Position numbers and translations under genes: made by a program
NCBI GenBank assembly: GCA_019745565.1
Contig: JAIESW010000021.1
Coordinates: forward strand, 60,716 to 124,715
Source: Burkholderiales bacterium
Lineage (GTDB): Bacteria; Pseudomonadota; Gammaproteobacteria; Burkholderiales; Ga0077523
Direction of reading: 5' to 3'
Length of the DNA stretch: 64,000 nt
In this document: one piece after another, positions 1 to 7,906 of the stretch
How the letters are laid out: every line of letters begins with the position of its first letter
Numbering within the stretch: the stretch's first letter is position 1
The notes under the pieces: model-generated
Seen by the model: the letters and a program-made list of their open reading frames with translations, nothing else
Database searches by the model: none
Told to the model about the DNA's origin: nothing

Positions 1-150
1 GATGCCGGAGGGCAGCCGGCTCACGGCGCCGCTGCTACACACCGGGCAGGTGAGCAGGGGGGTGTCCTTCTGGCGCTCGAAGTCTTCCGCCGAGCCGAAC
101 CAAGCCTCGAAGCGGTGGTCTCCGTCACAGATCAGGTCGTATACGATCAT
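1..150 (-). CDS. DUF1178 family protein, N-terminal part (runs off left edge)
   Basis: Fifty codons of a gene that continues beyond the left edge. The reading frame begins MIVYDLICDGDH and contains C8, H12 and a CPVC pair (C35, C38), an arrangement typical of a small zinc-ribbon-like protein. The opening and the CPVC region match what I recall of the DUF1178 family, short proteobacterial proteins of unknown function. It lies 51 bp downstream of the CobW-type GTPase gene on the same strand, so the two may share a transcript. The gap holds the palindrome GTTTAAAC and no obvious Shine-Dalgarno sequence. Function is not known, and zinc binding is an inference from the cysteines. Confidence 0.75.
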   Translation of the reverse strand, partial: MIVYDLICDGDHRFEAWFGSAEDFERQKDTPLLTCPVCSSGAVSRLPSGI

Positions 151-201
151 CTTGTTGTTTAAACAGCGCTTTGTGGTGCGGCGGTCGGTGGGTCTAAGGC
201 C

Positions 202-1197
202 CTAGACTGCCGCGCCAGCGAGGCACTTGTCCAGCCCCCGGGTGAGCATGTCGCGCGGCAGCCCCATACCTATGAAGACCAGAACGCTGCCTCGGGGTTC
301 GCCGTTTACCCAGGCCGGACCGGCGGTCAGGGCCTGCTGGCGATGGACGCCTTGCAGGACCCAGCGCACCGGATCGTCCTCGAATTCCAGGATACCCTTG
401 TAGCGCAGCAGGTCCGGGCCGTACCACTCGTTGATCATCCGCAGCATGAAGTCGAACCGCGCGCGGTCGAGCGGGCGATCGCTGCGCCAGACCAGCGATT
501 CGACGCCGGGCGTATGTTCGGCAGGACGGGTGTAGCGCGGGAAACCCGGGTGAAGATCCAGCACCGCCGACGGATCGAAGCCGCCGATGCCGGTGATCCA
601 GTCCACCGGAGCGTCGCCGAACCGGGCCACGCGCAGCGCCGCCCGCGGGTTCATGTCCTTCAATCGGGCTTCGAGCGCGGTGAGCGCCGGCTCGGACACC
701 AGATCGGGCTTGGAGATGACCAGGCGGTCGGCGAAGCCCACCTGTTCCTGGGCTTCGGTGTGTGCGTCGAGCTGCGCATCGCCGTGTTTCGCGTCCACCA
801 GGGTGACCACGCCGTCGATCCGGTAGCGGGCACCGAGTCCGGCATCGATCAGGATCGTCTGCACCACCGGTGCCGGCTGCGCGAGCCCGGTGGTCTCGAT
901 CACCACCCGGTCGAACGCGAGCTCGCCCGCCGCCCGCCGATCGCCGAGATCGACCAGTGCACGGTTCAGGTCGCCGCGCACGGTGCAGCAGAGGCAGCCG
1001 TTCTCGGTGGCGACGATCTCGGCGGCGGGTTCGCGCACCAGGATCGCGCTGTCGACGTTCACTTCGCCGAACTCGTTCTCGATGATCGCGAGGCGCTGCC
1101 CGTGGGCTTCGGCCAGCAGGCGGTTCAACAGGGTGGTCTTGCCGCTGCCGAGAAAACCGGTCAGGACGGTGACGGGTATGCGGTGGTCGGATTGCAT
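202..1197 (-). CDS. CobW/COG0523 family GTP-binding metallochaperone-like protein
   Basis: A 331-residue SIMIBI-class P-loop GTPase. The Walker A motif GFLGSGKT lies at residues 14-21, followed by the family metal-binding signature GCLCC (C68, C70, C71) and a C-terminal CobW domain. Family members insert or deliver zinc, cobalt, nickel or other metals to client proteins. The start is the ATG at 1195-1197. The gene diverges from urtA across about 300 bp of regulatory DNA and lies upstream of a DUF1178 gene with a CPVC motif. UreG, the urease nickel GTPase, is a relative, but this protein has the CobW features rather than those of UreG. Its metal and client cannot be read from sequence. Confidence 0.9.
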   Translation of the reverse strand: MQSDHRIPVTVLTGFLGSGKTTLLNRLLAEAHGQRLAIIENEFGEVNVDSAILVREPAAEIVATENGCLCCTVRGDLNRALVDLGDRRAAGELAFDRVVIETTGLAQPAPVVQTILIDAGLGARYRIDGVVTLVDAKHGDAQLDAHTEAQEQVGFADRLVISKPDLVSEPALTALEARLKDMNPRAALRVARFGDAPVDWITGIGGFDPSAVLDLHPGFPRYTRPAEHTPGVESLVWRSDRPLDRARFDFMLRMINEWYGPDLLRYKGILEFEDDPVRWVLQGVHRQQALTAGPAWVNGEPRGSVLVFIGMGLPRDMLTRGLDKCLAGAAV

Positions 1198-1287
1198 CAG
1201 GTTGTATCAGGTTGACCGCGATTCTAACCGCCATGGTGCGGGCATCCGCTCGCACGCCACTTGTCGGTGCATCGCGCATCGCAGGAA

Positions 1288-1302
1288 GCACCGGCGTGGT
1301 GC
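1288..1302. promoter_or_regulatory. Candidate NtrC binding box upstream of urtA
   Basis: The sequence GCACCGGCGTGGTGC is a perfect GCACC-N5-GGTGC inverted repeat, the core of the NtrC (GlnG) enhancer consensus. It lies 77-109 bp upstream of two sigma-54-like promoter matches and about 200 bp upstream of the urtA start. NtrC control of urea transport and urease is well established in proteobacteria. That this site is used here is inferred. Confidence 0.6.
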
Positions 1303-1378
1303 GTTCATTCGATCGTCATGCATCGGCGCGGGGCCGAAAACGCGGCGCGTGACGACATGTTCCAGGCTAACTGCATGT

Positions 1379-1425
1379 TTGCACGACGATTGCGAACCAC
1401 TGCAAACGCTGGGCATGGATTCTGC
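1379..1425 (+). promoter_or_regulatory. Candidate sigma-54 promoter(s) of the urt-ure operon
   Basis: Two overlapping matches to the -24/-12 consensus TGGCACG-N4-TTGC. The first, TTGCACGACGATTGC (1379-1393), matches well but has T in place of one G of the -24 GG pair. The second, GGGCATGGATTCTGC (1411-1425), keeps both the GG and the GC dinucleotides at correct spacing but is weaker elsewhere. Either would give a 5' leader of roughly 70-100 nt before urtA. A NtrC-like box sits upstream at 1288-1302. Confidence 0.45.
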
Positions 1426-1503
1426 GGAAACACCCCGCGTGGGCGCTCGATGCGCCTGCTTCGTCTGACCTCGTTCACACACACATCACGCAAGGGGACC
1501 CTA

Positions 1504-2763
1504 ATGAATCGCAAGCAGTTCCTGAAAACGCTGCTCGGTGCATCGCTCGCCGCAGCATGGTTTGCCGGTTCCGCTTCCGCGGCCGACACCATCAAGGTCG
1601 GCATCCTGCACTCGCTGTCGGGCACCATGGCCATCTCGGAGACGTCGCTGAAGGACGTGGCGCTGATGACCATCGACGAGATCAACGCTTCCGGCGGCGT
1701 CATGGGCAAGAAGCTCGAAGCCGTCGTCGTCGACCCCGCGTCCAACTGGCCGCTGTTCGCCGAGAAGGCGCGCGGACTGCTCTCGCAGGACAAGGTCGCG
1801 GTGGTGTTCGGCTGCTGGACCTCGGTATCGCGCAAGTCGGTACTGCCGGTGTTCAAAGAGTTGAACGGCCTGCTGTTCTATCCGGTGCAGTACGAGGGCG
1901 AAGAGCTCGAGAAGAACGTGTTCTACACCGGCGCCGCGCCCAACCAGCAGGCGATCCCGGCGGTGGAATACCTGATGTCGAAGGAAGGCGGCGGCGCCAA
2001 GCGCTGGGTGCTGCTCGGTACCGACTACGTGTATCCGCGCACCACCAACAAGATCCTGCGCGCGTTCCTGAAGTCGAAGGGCGTCGACGAGAAGGACATC
2101 GACGAGGTCTACACGCCGTTCGGTCACAGCGACTACCAGACCATCGTGGCCAACATCAAGAAGTTCGCGGCCGGCGGCAAGACCGCGGTGGTGTCGACCA
2201 TCAACGGCGACTCCAACGTGCCGTTCTACAAGGAACTCGGCAACGCCGGCCTGAAGGCGACCGACGTCCCGGTGGTGGCGTTCTCGGTGGGTGAGGAAGA
2301 ACTGCGCGGCGTCGACACCAAGCCGCTCGTGGGTCACCTCGCCGCCTGGAACTACTTCCAGTCGATCAAGAACCCCGTCAACGCCGAGTTCATCAAGAAG
2401 TGGAAGGCCTACGCCAAGGCGAAGGGCCTGCCGAACGCCGACACGGTCGTGACCAACGACCCGATGGAAGCGACCTACATCGGCATCCACATGTGGAAGC
2501 AGGCGGTGGAGAAGGCCAAGACCACCGATGTCGACAAGGTCATTGCCGCGGTCGGCGGTCAGACCTTCAAGGCGCCCTCGGGCTTCACCATCAAGATGGA
2601 CGAGAAGAACCACCATCTGCACAAGCCGGTGTTCATCGGCGAGATCAAGGCCGATGGTCAGTTCAACGTCGTCTGGAAGACCCCGGGTCCGGTCCGCGCT
2701 CAGCCGTGGAGCCCGTTCATCGCGGGTAACGACAAGAAGAAGGACGTGCCGGAAGGCATGTAA
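1504..2763 (+). CDS. urtA: Urea ABC transporter substrate-binding protein UrtA
   Basis: A 419-residue periplasmic binding protein of the branched-chain amino acid/amide family. It binds urea and delivers it to UrtBC. A Sec signal peptide (about residues 1-27, MNRKQFLKTLLG then a hydrophobic stretch ending in ASA) precedes a mature start ADTIKVGILHSLSGTMAIS, which is characteristic of UrtA. The ATG at 1504 has a strong AAGGGG ribosome-binding site 6-7 bases upstream, so longer in-frame extensions are rejected. It heads urtABCDE-ureABC. A strong hairpin follows the stop codon, so urtA may be expressed more highly than the genes after it. Confidence 0.96.
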   Translation: MNRKQFLKTLLGASLAAAWFAGSASAADTIKVGILHSLSGTMAISETSLKDVALMTIDEINASGGVMGKKLEAVVVDPASNWPLFAEKARGLLSQDKVAVVFGCWTSVSRKSVLPVFKELNGLLFYPVQYEGEELEKNVFYTGAAPNQQAIPAVEYLMSKEGGGAKRWVLLGTDYVYPRTTNKILRAFLKSKGVDEKDIDEVYTPFGHSDYQTIVANIKKFAAGGKTAVVSTINGDSNVPFYKELGNAGLKATDVPVVAFSVGEEELRGVDTKPLVGHLAAWNYFQSIKNPVNAEFIKKWKAYAKAKGLPNADTVVTNDPMEATYIGIHMWKQAVEKAKTTDVDKVIAAVGGQTFKAPSGFTIKMDEKNHHLHKPVFIGEIKADGQFNVVWKTPGPVRAQPWSPFIAGNDKKKDVPEGM

Positions 2764-2770
2764 GGCACGC

Positions 2771-2808
2771 GGCTGGTCGCCGCACAAGCGGTGACCAGCC
2801 TTGTTGTT
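2771..2808 (+). terminator. Hairpin between urtA and urtB (attenuator or mRNA-stabilising stem)
   Basis: A 13-bp stem (GGCTGGTCGCCGC pairing with GCGGTGACCAGCC, one G-U pair) closes an ACAA loop and is followed by TTGTTGTT. It starts 7 bases after the urtA stop codon. Such a structure between the binding-protein gene and the permease gene of an ABC operon commonly lowers downstream expression or protects the upstream mRNA. The short U-rich tail fits partial termination. Confidence 0.6.
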
Positions 2809-2867
2809 CCATTGCGGCCGCCCTCGGGGCCGGCCGCACCTCCCACGAATCCGATCCGTACCGGACG

Positions 2868-4469
2868 ATGCGTCGCATCCTGATTTCGCTCGCTTGGGCC
2901 CTGGCCGTCGTATGGACCACGGCCCATGCCGCCCTCGATCCCGCCCTGGTGAAACCGCTCGGCGGTGACGATGCCGATGCCCGTGTCGAGGCCGTCATCA
3001 AGCTGGGGGCGCTCGGCAGTCCCGAGGCCTTCGCGATCCTCAACGCGCTCAACGAGGAAAAGCTCTACACCACGCCGGAAGGCCGGGTGCTCGTCGTCGA
3101 GGACGACAAGGCGACCGACCCGCTCACCGGCGAGAAGCTCGATCTGCCGGAAGGCACCGATGCCATCACCGTCAACAACCGCCTGCGGCGCGAACTGGAA
3201 AGCGCGCTCGCGGGCCTGCGCCTGTTCGCCAACGACGTCAAGGTGCGTCTCAAGGCCGCGCAGGAGGTCCAGCAGAACGCCGGCGCCGCGCAGCTGCCGA
3301 TGCTCGAGAAGGCGCTCGGCGCCGAAAAGGACCAACGCGTCCGCGACGTGCTCGACATGGCGGTCGCCGCCATCAACCTGAAGAGCGACGACGCCACTAA
3401 GCGCAAGCAAGCGGTGGAACGTCTGGCCGACACCACCAACGCTTCGATCCGGCCGGTGCTGGCCGCGATGATCGAACCCAAGCCCGACGGCACGTTCGTC
3501 GAACCCGACGAAGGCGTGCGAACGGCGGTGGTCGAGACCCTGGCGCGCATCGATCGCCACCTGCTCGTCATCGAGTGGGCCGGCAATCTTTACTACGGCT
3601 TGAGCCTCGCGAGCGTGCTCCTGCTCGCGGCCCTCGGGCTCGCCATCACCTTCGGGCTGATGGGCATCATCAACATGGCCCACGGCGAACTGCTCATGGT
3701 GGGAGCGTATTCCACCTACGTGGTGCAGCTCGCGTTCCGGCGCTGGTTTCCCGCCGAGATCGACTGGTACGTGGTCGCGGCGGTGCCCACCGCGTTCATC
3801 ATCACGGCGGCGGTGGGCATGCTGCTGGAACGCACCGTGATCCGCTGGCTTTACGGGCGTCCGCTGGAGACGCTGCTGGCGACCTGGGGCATCAGCCTCG
3901 GGCTCATGCAGACGGTGCGCACCATCTTCGGTGCCCAGAACGTGGAGGTCGCCAACCCGTCCTGGATGTCCGGCGGTGTGACGGTTCTGGGCGGACTGGT
4001 GCTCACCTACAACCGCATGGTCATCATCGGCTTCGCGGTGTTCGTCGTGATCATCGTGTGGGCGCTGCTCAACAAGACGCGTCTCGGCCTCTTCGTGCGG
4101 GCGGTCACGCAGAACCGGCGCATGGCCGACTGCGTCGGCGTGCCCACGGGCCGGGTGGACATGCTGACTTTCGGTCTCGGTTCCGGCATCGCGGGCCTGG
4201 GCGGCGTGGCGCTCTCGCAGTTGGGCAACGTCGGTCCCGACCTCGGTCAGAGCTACATCGTCGACTCGTTCATGGTGGTGGTGCTGGGCGGCGTCGGCCA
4301 GCTCGCGGGCACCGTGATCGCGGCCATCGGCCTGGGCGAGATGAACAAATTCCTCGAACCCTATGCCGGTGCGGTGCTCGCCAAGATCGCCATCCTCGTG
4401 CTGATCGTGCTGTTCATCCAGAAGCGACCCCAGGGGCTGTTCGCCCTCAAGGGCCGGAGCGCCGACTGA
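2868..4469 (+). CDS. urtB: Urea ABC transporter permease UrtB
   Basis: A 533-residue inner-membrane permease. A signal-like N-terminus (residues 1-22) is followed by about 200 hydrophilic residues rich in short helical repeats (for example DADARVEAVIKLGALGSPEAF), then a LivH-type permease domain from about residue 235 containing GLMGIINMAHGELLMVGAY and GVPTGRVDMLTFGLGSGIAGLGG. The long N-terminal domain is normal for UrtB and separates it from LivH. The start at 2868 is about 100 bp after urtA. The stop overlaps the urtC start by one base (TGATG), indicating translational coupling. Confidence 0.95.
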   Translation: MRRILISLAWALAVVWTTAHAALDPALVKPLGGDDADARVEAVIKLGALGSPEAFAILNALNEEKLYTTPEGRVLVVEDDKATDPLTGEKLDLPEGTDAITVNNRLRRELESALAGLRLFANDVKVRLKAAQEVQQNAGAAQLPMLEKALGAEKDQRVRDVLDMAVAAINLKSDDATKRKQAVERLADTTNASIRPVLAAMIEPKPDGTFVEPDEGVRTAVVETLARIDRHLLVIEWAGNLYYGLSLASVLLLAALGLAITFGLMGIINMAHGELLMVGAYSTYVVQLAFRRWFPAEIDWYVVAAVPTAFIITAAVGMLLERTVIRWLYGRPLETLLATWGISLGLMQTVRTIFGAQNVEVANPSWMSGGVTVLGGLVLTYNRMVIIGFAVFVVIIVWALLNKTRLGLFVRAVTQNRRMADCVGVPTGRVDMLTFGLGSGIAGLGGVALSQLGNVGPDLGQSYIVDSFMVVVLGGVGQLAGTVIAAIGLGEMNKFLEPYAGAVLAKIAILVLIVLFIQKRPQGLFALKGRSAD

Positions 4470-5608
4470 TGGCCTTCACCGCGCCGCCCCGGCCTTCGCT
4501 GTTCCCGCCCGCCGTCTGGACCGGCGTCCTGGTGGGGACGGCGCTGCTGGCCCTGCTGCCCATCCTCAATCTCACCTTCGCCGACGGCAGTGCGCTGCAC
4601 GTCTCGAGCTTCACCATCGCGCTGCTCGGCAAATTCATGTGCTTCGCCATCGCCGCGCTGGCGCTCGACCTGGTGTGGGGTTACACCGGCATCCTGAGCC
4701 TGGGCCACGGCCTGTTCTTCGCGCTCGGCGGCTACGCGCACGGCATGTACCTGATGCGCGCGATCGGTCGGGACGGCGTGTACCAGTCGGACCTGCCGGA
4801 CTTCATGGTGTTCCTCGACTGGAAGGCCTATCCCTGGTACTGGTCATTCACCGATCAATTCTGGTACTGCATGCTGCTGGTGGTGCTGGTGCCGGGCATC
4901 CTCGCCTTCGTGTTCGGCTTCTTCGCCTTCCGCTCGCGCATCAAGGGCGTGTATTTCTCCATCATCACCCAGGCGCTCACGTTCGCGGCGATGCTGCTGT
5001 TCTTCCGCAACAACACCGGTTTCGGCGGCAACAACGGCTTCACCGACTTCAAACGCATCCTCGGCTTCACCATCACGGCACCGCAGACCAAGGCCGTGCT
5101 GTATCTGGTGACCCTCGCGACCTTGCTCGGTGCACTGCTGCTGGCACGGTCCATCACGCAATCGAAGCTGGGCCGCGTGCTGACCGGCATCCGCGATGCC
5201 GAAAGCCGCCTGATGTTCGTCGGCTACGACCCGCTCTGGTTCAAGCTGTTCGTGTGGACGCTCTCGGCCGTGCTGTGCGGCATCGCCGGTGCGCTGTATG
5301 TGCCGCAGGTCGGCATCATCAACCCGAGCGAGATGTCGCCGGCCAATTCCATCGAGATGGTGATCTGGGTCGCGACCGGCGGCCGCGGCACGCTGATCGG
5401 ACCGATCGTGGGCGCCGGCGTGGTGAACGGATTGAAGACGTGGTTCACCTCGGTCCTGCCGCAGTACTGGCTGTTCGCGCTCGGTGCCATCTTCGTGCTG
5501 GTGACGCTGTTCTTGCCGCAGGGCATCGCCGGCCTGGTGCGCAAACTGTGGGCGAAGCGCGCCGCGCCGCGCGCGGTCGCCGATCCCGCGACCGGAGGTG
5601 CGTCGTGA
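4469..5608 (+). CDS. urtC: Urea ABC transporter permease UrtC
   Basis: A 379-residue LivM-type permease, partner of UrtB in the urea import channel. Several hydrophobic segments and the family motifs WGYTGILSLGHGLFFALGGY and SRLMFVGYDPLWFKLFVW are visible. The ATG at 4469 overlaps the urtB stop by one base. The GTGA at its end overlaps the urtD start by four bases, so the permease and ATPase genes appear to be translated in a coupled way. Confidence 0.95.
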   Translation: MAFTAPPRPSLFPPAVWTGVLVGTALLALLPILNLTFADGSALHVSSFTIALLGKFMCFAIAALALDLVWGYTGILSLGHGLFFALGGYAHGMYLMRAIGRDGVYQSDLPDFMVFLDWKAYPWYWSFTDQFWYCMLLVVLVPGILAFVFGFFAFRSRIKGVYFSIITQALTFAAMLLFFRNNTGFGGNNGFTDFKRILGFTITAPQTKAVLYLVTLATLLGALLLARSITQSKLGRVLTGIRDAESRLMFVGYDPLWFKLFVWTLSAVLCGIAGALYVPQVGIINPSEMSPANSIEMVIWVATGGRGTLIGPIVGAGVVNGLKTWFTSVLPQYWLFALGAIFVLVTLFLPQGIAGLVRKLWAKRAAPRAVADPATGGAS

Positions 5609-6444
5609 GTGCCGAGCAACCCGTCATCGACAATCCCGACGAGAACCCGGCCGGCAGCGCCGGCTATGGCCACGTCGCGCCCACCAGCGTCGACCTGTCC
5701 CACGGTGCGATCCTGTACCTGGAGGACATCACGGTGTCCTTCGACGGGTTCCGCGCGTTGAACAAGCTCACGCTCGACATCGGCGTGGGCGAACTGCGCT
5801 GCGTGATCGGCCCGAACGGCGCCGGCAAGACCACCATGATGGACGTGATCACCGGCAAGACGCGGCCGGACAGCGGCACGGCGTTCTTCGGCCAGACCAT
5901 GGATCTCACGCGCATGCGCGAACCCGACATCGCCCACGCCGGCATCGGCCGCAAGTTCCAGCGGCCGACCGTGTTCGAGAACCACACCGTGTTCGAGAAC
6001 CTGGAGCTCGCGATGAAGATGGACAAGGGCGTGCGCGCCACGCTGTTCGCGAAGCTGAAGGGCGAGCAGATCGACGCCATCGGCGCGACTCTGGCGCTGA
6101 TCCGTCTGGAAGAGGAGGCCTGGCGTCCTGCCGGCCTGCTGTCCCACGGTCAGAAGCAGTGGCTCGAGATCGGCATGCTGCTCATGCAGGAGCCCAAGCT
6201 GCTGCTCCTCGACGAGCCCGTGGCCGGCATGACCGACGCCGAGACCGAACGCACCGGTGAGCTGCTGAACGAACTGCGCGGCAAGCATTCGCTGATGGTG
6301 GTGGAGCACGACATGGACTTCGTCGCCGGGATTGCCGAAGGCGGCACCGTGACCGTGCTGCACGAAGGTTCGGTGCTTGCCCAGGGCACGATGGACGAGG
6401 TCCAGGCCGACGAGCGCGTGATCGAAGTCTATCTAGGTCGCTAG
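5605..6444 (+). CDS. urtD: Urea ABC transporter ATP-binding protein UrtD
   Basis: A 279-residue ATPase of the LivG type that powers urea import. Walker A GPNGAGKTT, an LSHGQKQWLEIGMLL signature region and Walker B LLLLDEPVAGM are visible. About 40 residues precede the ABC domain, as is usual in UrtD. The GTG start at 5605 overlaps the urtC stop by four bases. urtE begins two bases after the stop. Confidence 0.94.
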   Translation: MSAEQPVIDNPDENPAGSAGYGHVAPTSVDLSHGAILYLEDITVSFDGFRALNKLTLDIGVGELRCVIGPNGAGKTTMMDVITGKTRPDSGTAFFGQTMDLTRMREPDIAHAGIGRKFQRPTVFENHTVFENLELAMKMDKGVRATLFAKLKGEQIDAIGATLALIRLEEEAWRPAGLLSHGQKQWLEIGMLLMQEPKLLLLDEPVAGMTDAETERTGELLNELRGKHSLMVVEHDMDFVAGIAEGGTVTVLHEGSVLAQGTMDEVQADERVIEVYLGR

Positions 6445-6445
6445 C

Positions 6446-7144
6446 ATGTTGAACGTGACCGAGATCAACCAGTACTACGGCGGCAGCCACACGCTGCGCG
6501 GCATCTCCTTCGAGGCGCCCAAGGGCGAGTGCACGGCACTGCTCGGCCGCAACGGTGTGGGCAAGACCACGCTGCTGCGCTGCCTCATGGGCGTGCTGCC
6601 GGTGGCGAGCGGCAAGGTGGAGTTCGAAGGTCGCGACATCACACGCATCACGCCGCACCAGCGTGCCGCGCTCGGCATCGCCTATGTGCCGCAGGGGCGC
6701 GAGATCTTCGCCCGCCTCACGGTGGAAGAGAACATTCGCATGGGCATGGCGACCAAGTCGGCGGGCGCGGCACGGCGCATCCGCGACGACGTGTTCGAGC
6801 TCTTCCCGGTGCTGAAGGAAATGCTCGGCCGACGCGGCGGCGACCTCTCCGGCGGGCAGCAGCAGCAACTCGCCATCGCGCGGGCGCTGGTGGCCGACCC
6901 CAAGCTCATCATCCTCGACGAGCCCACCGAAGGCATCCAACCCTCGATCATCAAGGACATCGAGCGCGTCATCCGCCTCTTGCGCGAACGCGGCGACATC
7001 GCCATCCTCCTGGTCGAGCAGTACTACGACTTCGCGCGGGCGCTCGCCGACCGTTACGTCGTGCTGAACCGCGGCGTGGTGGTGAAGAGCGGACCGGGCG
7101 AGGAGATGGATCGGGAGAACGTGCGCGGATACCTCGCCGTCTAG
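6446..7144 (+). CDS. urtE: Urea ABC transporter ATP-binding protein UrtE
   Basis: A 232-residue LivF-type ATPase, the second nucleotide-binding subunit of the Urt importer. The start MLNVTEINQYYGGSHTLRGISFE is typical of UrtE. Walker A GRNGVGKTTLL, signature LSGGQQQQLAIARAL and Walker B LIILDEPTEGIQPSI are intact. It is the last transporter gene. A 146-bp gap with repeat material separates it from ureA. Confidence 0.95.
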   Translation: MLNVTEINQYYGGSHTLRGISFEAPKGECTALLGRNGVGKTTLLRCLMGVLPVASGKVEFEGRDITRITPHQRAALGIAYVPQGREIFARLTVEENIRMGMATKSAGAARRIRDDVFELFPVLKEMLGRRGGDLSGGQQQQLAIARALVADPKLIILDEPTEGIQPSIIKDIERVIRLLRERGDIAILLVEQYYDFARALADRYVVLNRGVVVKSGPGEEMDRENVRGYLAV

Positions 7145-7160
7145 AGCGCGGTAGGGCAAG

Positions 7161-7200
7161 CTTCTCCCATCGGGCGGTGAGAAGGTTGGGGTGGTACCGG
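7161..7200. repeat. Probable remnant of intergenic repeat family R2
   Basis: A short stem CTTCTCCC/GGTGAGAAG followed by GAAGGTTGGGGTGG resembles one arm of the R2 elements at 26292 and 48365, which end GGAAGGTTGGGATGGG. The match is partial and lacks the second arm. It directly precedes an R1 copy, and together they fill the urtE-ureA gap. Confidence 0.35.
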
Positions 7201-7201
7201 T

Positions 7202-7269
7202 CGTGATTGGGCAGCGCCCAGCGCGGCTGGGGCGCACAGCCCCTCGGCGCATCTTGGGTGGTGGGTGAG
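7202..7269. repeat. Intergenic repeat R1, copy 1
   Basis: A 68-bp element containing GCAGCGCCCAGCG, GGCTGGGGCGCACAGCC and a GGTGGGTGAG end. Similar copies occur at 13355-13420, 13432-13499 and 58780-58849. The centre can fold as GCGCCCAGC paired with GCTGGGGCGC with one bulged G. It lies just upstream of the ureA ribosome-binding region, so it would be in the urt-ure mRNA. Confidence 0.75.
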
Positions 7270-7290
7270 AGGAGAGGGGACGGCAAGGCG

Positions 7291-7593
7291 ATGGAACTGA
7301 CGCCGAGGGAAAAGGACAAGCTGTTGATCTTCACCGCCGCGCTGCTGGCGGAAAGACGCAAGGGCAGGGGACTCAAGCTCAACTATCCGGAAGCCACCGC
7401 CTACATCACCGCCGCGGTGATGGAAGGCGCACGCGACGGGCGCTCTGTGGCCGAACTGATGAGCTACGGGGCGACGCTGCTCACCCGCGCCGACGTGATG
7501 GAAGGCGTGCCGGAGCTGATTCCGGAGATCCAGGTCGAAGCGACCTTTCCGGACGGCACGAAGCTCGTGACCGTCCATCAACCGATACCGTGA
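7291..7593 (+). CDS. ureA: Urease gamma subunit UreA
   Basis: A 100-residue cytoplasmic urease gamma subunit, full length for the family. It starts [20 protein letters not shown] and contains the conserved stretch [24 protein letters not shown]. The ATG at 7291 is chosen because the family begins here. Read-through upstream would translate the R1 repeat. ureB follows after four bases. Together with ureB and ureC it forms the apo-urease that hydrolyses urea to ammonia and carbamate. Confidence 0.97.
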   Translation: MELTPREKDKLLIFTAALLAERRKGRGLKLNYPEATAYITAAVMEGARDGRSVAELMSYGATLLTRADVMEGVPELIPEIQVEATFPDGTKLVTVHQPIP

Positions 7594-7597
7594 CGCC

Positions 7598-7906
7598 ATG
7601 ATCCCGGGAGAGATCAGGACCGCGGCCGGCGACATCGAGCTCAACGCCGGGCGGACGACCCTCAAGCTCACCGTGACCAACACCGGCGACCGGCCGGTGC
7701 AGGTCGGTTCCCACTACCACTTCTTCGAAACCAACGACGCGCTGTCGTTCGACCGCGCGAAGAGTCGCGGCTTCCGCCTCAACATTCCGGCGGGAACGGC
7801 GGTGCGTTTCGAACCGGGCCAGGCGCGCGAGGTGGAGCTGATCGCCTACGCCGGTGACCGCGCCGTGTACGGCTTCCAGGGCAAGGTGCAGGGGAAACTC
7901 GGATGA
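7598..7906 (+). CDS. ureB: Urease beta subunit UreB
   Basis: A 102-residue beta subunit, opening [19 protein letters not shown] and containing the family motif [18 protein letters not shown]. It packs on the surface of UreC and is separate from UreA here, as in most proteobacteria (fused in Helicobacter). Its ATGA end overlaps the ureC start by four bases, indicating coupled translation of the two larger subunits. Confidence 0.97.
   Translation: MIPGEIRTAAGDIELNAGRTTLKLTVTNTGDRPVQVGSHYHFFETNDALSFDRAKSRGFRLNIPAGTAVRFEPGQAREVELIAYAGDRAVYGFQGKVQGKLG

Noticed and set aside
2..205. A plus-strand open frame at the left edge
   Set aside because: It opposes a well-matched DUF1178 frame on the minus strand and has no recognisable protein features.
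1196..1214. Direct repeat ATCAGGTTG twice with a 10-bp period at the CobW-type gene start
   Set aside because: It overlaps the start codon, is very short and matches no operator I know. It could be chance.
3575..4468. An upstream in-frame extension of UrtC
   Set aside because: The extension is arginine-rich antisense-like sequence inside urtB. The ATG at 4469 gives a normal UrtC start.
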